Part shown: in pieces, positions 1 to 6,565 of the stretch | How positions within the stretch are numbered: position 1 is the first letter of the stretch | How the letters are laid out: each line of letters starts with the position of its first letter | Assembly (NCBI GenBank): GCA_018658685.1 | Contig: JABHUT010000029.1 | Location: 1-7,746, forward strand | Reading direction: 5' to 3' | DNA from: Alphaproteobacteria bacterium | GTDB taxonomy: Bacteria > Pseudomonadota > Alphaproteobacteria > MED-G09 | Length of the DNA: 7,746 nt | Position numbers and translations under genes: made by a program | The notes under the pieces: model-generated | What the model saw: only the letters and a program-made list of their open reading frames with translations | Databases searched by the model: none | What the model was told of the DNA's origin: nothing

Positions 1-937
1 GTATATTAAATAAAACAAGGGGTATTTCAGCAAAGTAGGCTAACCCCAAAAATTCACTCATCAATGAAATGCCAGGGCCAGAAGTTGCTGTAAAGGCTCT
101 AGCACCATTCCAATTAGCGCCTATTGCCATTCCTACAGATGCCATTTCATCTTCCGCCTGAACAATTCCAGCACTCACTTCTCCACTGTCATTTACTCTA
201 AAAATATTTACATATTTTTGAAAAGCCTCGACAAGAGATGTTGAGGGAGTAATAGGGTACCAGCCAGCTACGGTTGCACCCCCATAAACACAACCCAAAC
301 CTGCAGCTTCATTACCTTGTATAAGAATTTTTTTCTTTGTTGTTCGAATTTTTTTTAAACTAATATTTAAATTTCGATCTAAATTTTCTAAAACATAATC
401 TCTTCCAAGGTGAAGTGCCTTAATATTAGGTGGTATTAATTTAGGTTTTTTTTCAAAATCTTCTTTAATTAAATTTTCTATAATTTTTAAATCTATCTTC
501 AGTAAAACAGCAAGTGCACCTAAACAGACAATATTTTTAAATAATTGTCGTTGCCTTGGATCATCATAATGGTCAGCACAAATACTAGCCATGGGAATAC
601 CAATATAATTAACATCTTTTCGTGAAAAATTTCTAGGCATTGTATTATCATAAATTAAATATCCGCCCGATAGTATTTCTTTCATATCAGTTTGATATGT
701 TTGAGGGTTAAGAGTAATGAAGCAATCTATTCCTTCTCTCCTAGCAGCATAACCATCTTTGCTTATTCTTACCTCAAACCAAGTTGGAAGTCCTTGAATA
801 TTGGATGGAAAAATATTTTTTGGTGTAACTGGGATACCCATTCGAAATATCGACTTAGCAAACATTAAGTTTGCACTGGCAGAACCCGATCCATTAACAT
901 TTGCAAATTTTACAACAAAGTCATTAACTTTTGTCAT
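1..937 (-). CDS. korA: 2-oxoacid:acceptor oxidoreductase, fused gamma-alpha subunit (KorA-like), 3' end cut by window edge
   Basis: The 312 codons visible run from an ATG at 937 to the left edge with no stop. Residues 1-190 look like the gamma domain of 2-oxoacid:ferredoxin oxidoreductases. From about residue 203 an alpha (pyrimidine-binding) domain begins, with the family motif YPITPSTS at 227-234, EDEMASVG at 262-269 and TSGPG at 285-289. A gamma domain fused ahead of alpha is typical of the 2-oxoglutarate/2-oxoacid:acceptor oxidoreductase alpha subunits of about 600 residues, so roughly half is present. With a TPP-binding beta subunit, expected just past base 1, it would oxidatively decarboxylate a 2-oxoacid to an acyl-CoA in the cytoplasm. 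The start overlaps the preceding gene's stop as ATGA (934-937) and has no strong ribosome-binding site, so translation is probably coupled. 2-Oxoglutarate is the likeliest substrate from the family, but pyruvate or a branched 2-oxoacid cannot be excluded. Confidence 0.9.
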   Translation of the reverse strand, partial: MTKVNDFVVKFANVNGSGSASANLMFAKSIFRMGIPVTPKNIFPSNIQGLPTWFEVRISKDGYAARREGIDCFITLNPQTYQTDMKEILSGGYLIYDNTMPRNFSRKDVNYIGIPMASICADHYDDPRQRQLFKNIVCLGALAVLLKIDLKIIENLIKEDFEKKPKLIPPNIKALHLGRDYVLENLDRNLNISLKKIRTTKKKILIQGNEAAGLGCVYGGATVAGWYPITPSTSLVEAFQKYVNIFRVNDSGEVSAGIVQAEDEMASVGMAIGANWNGARAFTATSGPGISLMSEFLGLAYFAEIPLVLFNI

Positions 938-2721
938 TTTGAACAACCATCTTTTGCTTGGGCACCCATATAAAAAAACTTTTGCATATCCCAAGCACCT
1001 GTAGGGCACCTTTCTGCACATAAACCACAATGCAAACAAAGATCCTCATCCTTCACCATTACTCTAGAGGTTGGTAGGATATCGGAAACATATAAATCTT
1101 CCTCAAGATTCAATGCTGGCACTCTTAGTTTTGAACGTAATTCTTCTTCATCAGCATTTTCTATAAAATTAATACAATCCTCAGGACAAATATCAACGCA
1201 AGCATCACATTCAATGCATCTACTTTCTTCAAAAACAGTTTGAGCATCACAATTTAAGCATCGACTAGCTTCCTTAAAAGCCATCTCATCATCATAACCA
1301 AGCTCAACCTCGAGCTTTCTGTCTTTAAGCGTTGACTTCAAGTCAGCATGGGGAACTGACAAGCGACTGACTTCATCATAACCATTATCATAAGACCACT
1401 CATGAAGCCCCATTTTAGAAGATTTTAAAAAAACATGTGGCTCTGGTCTTTCAGTTAAATCCTTTCCATTGCAAAACAAATCAATCGATATTGCTGCTTG
1501 ATGTGCATGTGCGACAGCAGTGATTATATTTTCAGGACCCCAAGCTGCATCACCTCCAAAAAAAACTTTTGGTAGGCTTGATTGCATTGTTGTCTTGTTA
1601 ACTTTAGGCATATCCCACTCACCAAATTCTATTCCGAGATCTTTTTCTATCCACTCAAAAGCATTATCTTGGCCGATAGCCATTAAAACATCATCGCATT
1701 CAACTTCAACTAAAGGTTCCCCAGTAGGAACAAGTTTTCTTTTATTATTTTCATAGTGAGCAGTAACTTTTTCAAACAACATTCCTCTTAATTTACCATC
1801 TTTTATTAAAAATTCTTTTGGAACATGATTTTCAAAAATCGGAATATTTTCCATTTCTGCTTCTTCAATTTCCCAATCTGAAGCTTTCATATCGACTTTT
1901 GGAGACCTAACATAAACACCAACTTGCTTACCTCCAAGCCTAATGGCTGTTCGACAACAATCCATTGCCGTATTACCTCCTCCAAGAACAATAACTTTTT
2001 TTCCTATCTTAGAGACATGCTCAAAAGCAACTGATGCTAAAAAATCTATACCGATATGGATATTTTTAGATGCCTCTTCTCTTCCAGGTATATTAAGATC
2101 TTTACCTTTTGGTGCGCCAGTTCCAACAAAAATTGCATCATAATCAGACTTTAGAAATTCTCTAAAACTTTTGACTTCCTGACCATATTTAACTTTCAAG
2201 CCCATATTGATAATTTGATCACACTCTTCATCTAATACTTCTGCAGGCAATCTAAAAGATGGAATATTAGTTCTCATCAAACCGCCTGGGACAGGATCTC
2301 TTTCATAGGCAGTACACTCATAACCCAAAGGTATTAAATCTCTAGCAACTGCCAGAGATACTGGCCCAGCACCTAATAGTGCTATTTTCTTACCATTAGA
2401 TTTTTCGGGGGCCTTAGGAATAAAGTCTTTAATATCATCTTTATAATCTGCAGCTACTCTTTTCAGCCTACATATCGCAACTGGTTCATCTTCTACACGA
2501 ACTCTTCTGCACGCTGGTTCGCATGGTCTATCACAGGTTCTGCCAAGAACACCAGGGAAGACATTAGACTCCCAATTAATCATATATGCATCAGTGTAGT
2601 TCCCGCTAGCAATTAAACGAATATATTCAGGAACAGGAGTATGAGCTGGACAAGCATATTGGCAATCAACAACTTTATGGAAGTATTCTGGATCGGAGAT
2701 ATCAGTTGGCTTCATAGGCAT
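934..2721 (-). CDS. GltD-like FAD/NAD(P)H oxidoreductase with C-terminal 2x[4Fe-4S] domain, electron-transfer subunit of the 2-oxoacid oxidoreductase
   Basis: This 595-residue protein resembles the glutamate synthase small subunit with an added ferredoxin tail. An N-terminal Fe-S domain has C20, C24, C63, C67, C71 and C84. The FAD site is GAGPVSL (117-123), where Ser replaces the usual third Gly. The NAD(P)H site is GGGNTAMD (247-254), and the second FAD motif is GGD (389-391). The tail carries two [4Fe-4S] motifs: C502/C505/C508/C512 and C562/C565/C568/C572. It would pass electrons between NAD(P) and the downstream oxidoreductase. From memory, the 2-oxoglutarate:NADP+ oxidoreductase of Azoarcus evansii has a comparable flavin subunit. 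No GltB large subunit lies next to it, which argues against true glutamate synthase. ATG 2721 is preferred over ATG 2715. It lies nearer the G-rich site at 2733-2740, although 13 bases separate the last G from it, and an in-frame TAG at 2728-2730 blocks any longer start. Confidence 0.9.
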   Translation of the reverse strand: MPMKPTDISDPEYFHKVVDCQYACPAHTPVPEYIRLIASGNYTDAYMINWESNVFPGVLGRTCDRPCEPACRRVRVEDEPVAICRLKRVAADYKDDIKDFIPKAPEKSNGKKIALLGAGPVSLAVARDLIPLGYECTAYERDPVPGGLMRTNIPSFRLPAEVLDEECDQIINMGLKVKYGQEVKSFREFLKSDYDAIFVGTGAPKGKDLNIPGREEASKNIHIGIDFLASVAFEHVSKIGKKVIVLGGGNTAMDCCRTAIRLGGKQVGVYVRSPKVDMKASDWEIEEAEMENIPIFENHVPKEFLIKDGKLRGMLFEKVTAHYENNKRKLVPTGEPLVEVECDDVLMAIGQDNAFEWIEKDLGIEFGEWDMPKVNKTTMQSSLPKVFFGGDAAWGPENIITAVAHAHQAAISIDLFCNGKDLTERPEPHVFLKSSKMGLHEWSYDNGYDEVSRLSVPHADLKSTLKDRKLEVELGYDDEMAFKEASRCLNCDAQTVFEESRCIECDACVDICPEDCINFIENADEEELRSKLRVPALNLEEDLYVSDILPTSRVMVKDEDLCLHCGLCAERCPTGAWDMQKFFYMGAQAKDGCSK

Positions 2722-2765
2722 ATCAGACTAGATTCCCCCCTGTTCTGATATTAGGTAGTCTGATA
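2719..2765 (-). promoter_or_regulatory. Inverted repeat overlapping the start codon of the GltD-like gene, possible translational control hairpin or operator
   Basis: TATCAGACTA (plus strand 2721-2730) and TAGTCTGATA (2756-2765) are perfect 10-base inverted copies. In the mRNA the 3' arm ends on the A of the start codon, and the 25-base loop holds the G-run ribosome-binding site (2735-2740). A third partial copy, TCTGATA at 2744-2750, could pair with the same 3' arm in a 7-bp alternative. The repeat is directly visible. Whether it acts as RNA or as a protein-binding operator is unknown, and I cannot match it to a known riboswitch class. Confidence 0.5.
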
Positions 2766-2791
2766 CATAAACTCGAATCAAACATTATTTA

Positions 2792-2831
2792 AATATAAAC
2801 AATAATTAAGATTCACTCATTAACAAGTCAA
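2792..2831 (-). promoter_or_regulatory. Weak candidate promoter for the oxidoreductase operon
   Basis: On the minus strand TTGACT (2826-2831) is a good -35 hexamer, but the bases 17 downstream (2803-2808, TAATTA) match the -10 consensus poorly. TATATT at 2792-2797 is a better -10 but sits too far from TTGACT and lacks its own -35. A promoter is expected here because a terminator-like hairpin lies just upstream of this stretch. The exact elements are uncertain. Confidence 0.2.
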
Positions 2832-2840
2832 CTGAATAAC

Positions 2841-2875
2841 AAAAAAATAGGGCAAAAAAATCCTTATTTAGCCTA
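2841..2875 (-). terminator. Candidate rho-independent terminator closing the ggt-matB-NTF2 operon
   Basis: On the minus strand an imperfect stem forms between 2867-2875 and 2848-2857: TAGGC pairs with GCCCTA around one bulged C, then AAA pairs with TTT past one mismatch. Seven consecutive T follow at 2841-2847. The 5' arm covers the last codons and stop of the NTF2-fold gene. The stem is short, but the T-tract and position fit. Confidence 0.5.
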
Positions 2876-3248
2876 AAACTCTTGCTGTTTCTGCTTCATA
2901 AGCTTTCATATCAAAATAATCTCTCCAATTTGATATTAATCCATCTTCAAATTCCATAACGCCCATCACAAGAATATCCATCCACTGGCCATTAATTTCA
3001 AAGCGATCGGTTCTTTCTGTTAAAACGGTTCCGTTAGAATCTTCTGCGATATTATGAACTATCCATTCGATATTGGAGGCCATTTGAATAAATGGTTCCA
3101 AATAAGATCGAATCTCATCGTGTCCTTTTTGAGGGTCCATAGGTATATTGTGATAAAAACAATCTTTAGCCATTGAGCCCATAATTCCTTCAATATTACG
3201 ATTATTCCAATGCTCTATAAATTTTAAGGCTCTTTCTGTATTGCTCAT
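2868..3248 (-). CDS. NTF2-fold (SnoaL/limonene-1,2-epoxide hydrolase-like) protein
   Basis: This is a 126-residue single-domain cytoplasmic protein. It opens with the helix typical of SnoaL-like folds and contains FYHNIP (31-36), ERTDRF (78-83) and WRDYFD (108-113). Limonene-1,2-epoxide hydrolase of Rhodococcus uses Tyr53, Asn55, Arg99, Asp101 and Asp132. Y32, N34, R79, D81 and D110 here fall at nearly the same spacing, so the Asp-Arg-Asp water-activating set appears intact. That supports an epoxide hydrolase or related hydratase/isomerase activity rather than a purely structural NTF2 domain. The substrate is unknown. The start is ATG 3248, with a good GAGAGGA ribosome-binding site just upstream. 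It lies 22 bases after the matB-like gene and is probably last in the ggt-matB operon. Confidence 0.8.
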   Translation of the reverse strand: MSNTERALKFIEHWNNRNIEGIMGSMAKDCFYHNIPMDPQKGHDEIRSYLEPFIQMASNIEWIVHNIAEDSNGTVLTERTDRFEINGQWMDILVMGVMEFEDGLISNWRDYFDMKAYEAETARVLG

Positions 3249-3270
3249 TTTCTTCCTCTCTTATTTTAAA

Positions 3271-4788
3271 TTAACCCAATAAAATTTCATCGTATTTATT
3301 ACGTAAATCTTTTTTTTGAACCTTACCCATTGCATTAATTGGTAAGGAATTAATCCAAATATAGGACTTAGGGATCTTATATTTTGCAAGAGATTCTTGC
3401 AATAAAGAGTTTATAAAATTATCGCTAATTAAATTATCAGGATCATCGGATACTAAAATAGCAATAGGACATTCTCCAAAATCTTCATGCTTTGCTCCAA
3501 TCACAGCACTCTCCTGAATTCCATTAATTGTATTTAATATTATTTCTATTTCTTTAGGATAAACATTATAACCTCCAGAAATTATCATATCGCCAGACCT
3601 CCCCGATAAAGTAAGTCGTCCACTCTCATCTATTTGACCAATATCACCAGTTATAAAAAAACCATCATCAGTAAATTCTTCTTTTGTTTTATCTTCCATT
3701 TGCCAATAACCCTTAAAAACGTTTGGGCCCTTAACCTCAATTACACCTTTTTCATTGGGTGATAAGATCTTATTATCTTTTCTTGCTCTTATCTTAATAT
3801 CAGGTAAAGAAAAACCAACGGTACCTTCTACTCTTTCTCCAACGAGAGGATTTGATGTAATCATTCCAGTTTCTGTCATTCCATATCTTTCTAGAATTAA
3901 GTGGCCTGTTTTATCCTTAAATTCATTAAAGGTCTTTTCGGTTAAAGGGGCTGAACCAGAAATAAAAAGTCTAATACCCTCGTAAATACCTCTATCAAAA
4001 TTCTTCTCATCAATTAAACGACTATAAAACGTTGGAACACCCATCATAACGCTCGAATCTTTTAAACTCTCATTAACTTGAGAAATATCAAATTTTTCTA
4101 AAAAAATAATCTTAGAGGCACTCAAAAGAGCAGTATGTAATGCAACAAAAAGACCATGAACATGAAAGATTGGTAGGGCATGTAATAAGGTATCATCTCC
4201 AGTAAAGCCCCAATATTTTTTTAATGCGAAGGCATTAGATGATAAATTACCATGCGTTATCATGGCGCCTTTTGATTTACCTGTCGTTCCAGAAGTAAAT
4301 AAAATTGCAGCAGTATCATCTTCAGAGCATTGTTCCAAAATATTATCTTGTTTTAATTCTAATATTTCCATCAAAAAAGGATCAGTTTTTGAAGTTCCTA
4401 AGGCTCGATAATTAGGAATTTCTAATTTTTTACAGGTTGAAATTATTTCTTTCAATCTTTCAGGTGAGCAAACAAATAATTTAGGTTGTATATTTTCTAT
4501 AAAGTACTCAACCTCAGAAATTGTATAAGAGGTATTCAAAGGAGTGTAAATTATTCCACTCCTTAGGCACGCGAGATAAAGCCCCACTGAAGCAACAGAT
4601 TTTTCTGTCTGTGAAATAATTCTATCACCCTTTTTTAATCCTATTCCTCTTAAATAAGAGACAAAAAAAGATGATAATACATCGATATCCTTATAAGACC
4701 ATTTTCTTTGACCTGGTACATCAAGGCAAATATTGGTTTCTGCATTTTTAAATTCATCAAACAAAATTTGATATAAGTTATTATTCAT
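3271..4788 (-). CDS. matB: Malonyl-CoA synthetase (MatB-type), ANL-superfamily acid-CoA ligase
   Basis: At 505 residues this is a full-length adenylate-forming ligase that would convert malonate (or methylmalonate), ATP and CoA to the malonyl-CoA. Core motifs in order are the P-loop TSGTTGKSKG (165-174), YGMTETG (302-308), TGD (380-382), GRSGDMIISGGYNVYP (396-411) and the C-terminal NAMGKV with catalytic Lys489. MatB assignment rests on LPIFHVHGLFVA (205-216) and on the stretch from R301 through TSNP and GTVGF (to about 326), which follow the MatB pattern rather than that of acetyl- or long-chain acyl-CoA synthetases. In MatB structures arginines hold the distal carboxylate; R257 and R301 are my candidates. 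There is no signal peptide. The start, ATG 4788, has AAGGGTGA upstream and lies 16 bases after ggt, so the two are probably co-transcribed. No malonate decarboxylase or transporter is visible, so the malonate source is unclear; a related short dicarboxylate is possible. Confidence 0.82.
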   Translation of the reverse strand: MNNNLYQILFDEFKNAETNICLDVPGQRKWSYKDIDVLSSFFVSYLRGIGLKKGDRIISQTEKSVASVGLYLACLRSGIIYTPLNTSYTISEVEYFIENIQPKLFVCSPERLKEIISTCKKLEIPNYRALGTSKTDPFLMEILELKQDNILEQCSEDDTAAILFTSGTTGKSKGAMITHGNLSSNAFALKKYWGFTGDDTLLHALPIFHVHGLFVALHTALLSASKIIFLEKFDISQVNESLKDSSVMMGVPTFYSRLIDEKNFDRGIYEGIRLFISGSAPLTEKTFNEFKDKTGHLILERYGMTETGMITSNPLVGERVEGTVGFSLPDIKIRARKDNKILSPNEKGVIEVKGPNVFKGYWQMEDKTKEEFTDDGFFITGDIGQIDESGRLTLSGRSGDMIISGGYNVYPKEIEIILNTINGIQESAVIGAKHEDFGECPIAILVSDDPDNLISDNFINSLLQESLAKYKIPKSYIWINSLPINAMGKVQKKDLRNKYDEILLG

Positions 4789-4804
4789 TTAGATCACCCT
4801 TAGT

Positions 4805-6499
4805 TTACTCTATAGGAATTACCAAACCCTCTCGCCTTGGATCAGCTCCTCCAACGAAACCGTCCCCTTTCTTTAATGCCATATGTAAGCCACTTCTTTT
4901 GCGCATAATCTTTGTTTTATGTCCCATAGATTCCAAATCAAGTTTCAAATCCTCTAAAACTGTATTTTTTTCTAGCTCTGTAAACTTTCCTTTATTCATA
5001 TAATGTGGAAGCTGAACTACTTCACTTGGGTGTAATTTCCAGTCTATTAGACCAATAACCGATTTTGTAACATAATTAATAATACTAGTTCCTCCAGGTG
5101 ACCCCGTTAATGCAAAAACCTCATTATCTTTAAAAATGATAGTAGGCGTCATCGACGACATAGGTCTTTTATTTCCTTCAACTCTATTAGCCACCTTTTT
5201 ACCATTTACTTCAGGTATTAGTGAAAAGTCAGTTAGCTCATTATTGAGGATGAATCCGCCAGCCATTAAGTGGCTTCCGAAAGGCCCTTCTACTGTTGAA
5301 GTCATTGAGACGGCATTACCCTCTTCGTCAATAATAACAAAATGACTCGTTGAGGGCATAGATATATCAACATTCTTCCCCAGATCCATATAATCAAAAG
5401 GATTTCCATGGCTAACGTTTTTTGCAGCCTTAGTCTTGTTAATTAACATCCTTCTTTTATCAATGTATTGATGATTTAATAATCCTTGAGTGGGAATATT
5501 GATAAAATCAGGATCTGCCATATAGTAAGCTCTATCGGCATAGGCTAGCCTGCTTACTTCGGAAAAGAGGTGAACCATTTCTTTAGACTCTGGGTCTAAT
5601 TTTTGAATATCAAAATCTTCTAAAATTTTCAACATCATCAGCATAGTCAATCCCCCTGAAGATGGCGGAGGCATACTACACACATTATAAGATCGATATA
5701 ATTCACAAAGAGGTTCTCGCCATACAATTTGATAGTTCTTTAAATCCTCTAAAGACATCAAGGCGTCTTTATCAGAATCCTTTAATGACTGAATGATCAA
5801 TTTAGCTGTTCTTCCTTCATAAAATTCTTTTGCTCCAAACAAAGAAATTCTTCTGAGAGTTTTTGCATATTCTTCATTTTTCAAAATATGCCCTACAGGA
5901 TATGGAGTCTTTTCTCCTTTTATATTTTTCTTATAGTAAAGGGATGCTGCTGGTTCAACTGTTTTTAGATAGTTTAAATATCCTAGCGTATTATGAAGTG
6001 CAGGTGAGATCGAAAACCCATTTTCCGATAATTCAATTGCATATGTAAATAGTTCACTCCATTCTAATTTACCAAATTTTTTATGAGTCTCTTCCAATAA
6101 TCTTATTATTCCAGGTACTCCAACTGATTTAGCGCCAACTACAGCATCGGGATAAAACTTAATATTTTTGCCATCTTTATTTAAAAATAAATCTTCACTT
6201 GCAAGTGACGGGGCCTTTTCACGACCATCGATAGAAAATAATTTTGATTTCTTTGCATCCCAATAAAGCATAAATGCACCGCCACCAATTCCAGTAGCCT
6301 GTGGTTCAGTTAAAGTTAAAACTAACTGAACAGCAATAGACGCATCAATGGCATTACCTCCATTTTTTATAACTTCATATGCGGCTTTAGAGGCATACGG
6401 ATTCGAGGTGGCAATGATACCCTTAGATGGTTTTAAATTTTCTGCATGGATAGAGCCAATAGAAAATATTAAAAAGAAAAGAAGAAAAAAAGATCTCAT
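4805..6499 (-). CDS. ggt: Gamma-glutamyltransferase precursor, secreted
   Basis: This 564-residue N-terminal nucleophile hydrolase would transfer or hydrolyse gamma-glutamyl groups of glutathione and other gamma-glutamyl amides. Residues 1-19 form a signal peptide (MRS, hydrophobic 4-17, cleavage likely after IHA), so it should act in the periplasm. Self-cleavage is expected before Thr384 in the STSHF motif, equivalent to E. coli Thr391. Other active-site matches are R93, T402, D424 in ELTDFS, S448-S449 in RPMSSM and the oxyanion GSPGG (466-470). E404 stands where E. coli has Asn411, and the segment between D424 and RPMSS is several residues shorter than in E. coli. This suggests the lid-loop-poor subgroup, whose members vary between transferase, hydrolase and acylase preference. 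The start is ATG 6499, with a strong GGAGAGG site at 6502-6508. It is first in the probable ggt-matB-NTF2 operon and divergent from the P1 peptidase. Confidence 0.93.
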   Translation of the reverse strand: MRSFFLLFFLIFSIGSIHAENLKPSKGIIATSNPYASKAAYEVIKNGGNAIDASIAVQLVLTLTEPQATGIGGGAFMLYWDAKKSKLFSIDGREKAPSLASEDLFLNKDGKNIKFYPDAVVGAKSVGVPGIIRLLEETHKKFGKLEWSELFTYAIELSENGFSISPALHNTLGYLNYLKTVEPAASLYYKKNIKGEKTPYPVGHILKNEEYAKTLRRISLFGAKEFYEGRTAKLIIQSLKDSDKDALMSLEDLKNYQIVWREPLCELYRSYNVCSMPPPSSGGLTMLMMLKILEDFDIQKLDPESKEMVHLFSEVSRLAYADRAYYMADPDFINIPTQGLLNHQYIDKRRMLINKTKAAKNVSHGNPFDYMDLGKNVDISMPSTSHFVIIDEEGNAVSMTSTVEGPFGSHLMAGGFILNNELTDFSLIPEVNGKKVANRVEGNKRPMSSMTPTIIFKDNEVFALTGSPGGTSIINYVTKSVIGLIDWKLHPSEVVQLPHYMNKGKFTELEKNTVLEDLKLDLESMGHKTKIMRKRSGLHMALKKGDGFVGGADPRREGLVIPIE

Positions 6500-6565
6500 A
6501 GCCTCTCCGCAGTAATTAATTTTAGATACTATACAATTTTAATACCATTGTTTAGTTTCCTTATA
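6500..6565. promoter_or_regulatory. Divergent promoter region between ggt and the P1-family amidohydrolase
   Basis: Sixty-six bases separate the two divergent start codons, so both promoters must lie here or inside the genes. On the plus strand TACAAT (6532-6537) and on the minus strand TATAGT (6528-6533) each match the -10 consensus at five of six positions, and they overlap. Neither has a convincing -35 at the right distance. Overlapping -10 boxes would make the two transcription units compete or share control. Confidence 0.4.

Noticed and set aside
801..1004. Open 67-codon plus-strand frame across the korA/GltD-like junction
   Set aside because: It lies antisense to two genes whose protein motifs are clear and its product resembles nothing. 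The overlap ATGA at 934-937 explains the region.
934..2721. Annotation as glutamate synthase small subunit (gltD)
   Set aside because: The C-terminal two-cluster ferredoxin domain, the four-base overlap with a 2-oxoacid oxidoreductase subunit and the lack of an adjacent gltB favour an electron-transfer subunit of that oxidoreductase.
2722..2867. Known riboswitch in the oxidoreductase leader
   Set aside because: I checked the leader for pseudoknot or helix patterns of SAM-type and other classes I know and found only the simple inverted repeat. No class can be claimed.
3271..4788. Annotation as long-chain fatty acid or acetyl-CoA synthetase
   Set aside because: The FHVHGLFVA segment and the R301 to GTVGF segment follow MatB, and the length near 500 residues fits MatB better than acetyl-CoA synthetase.
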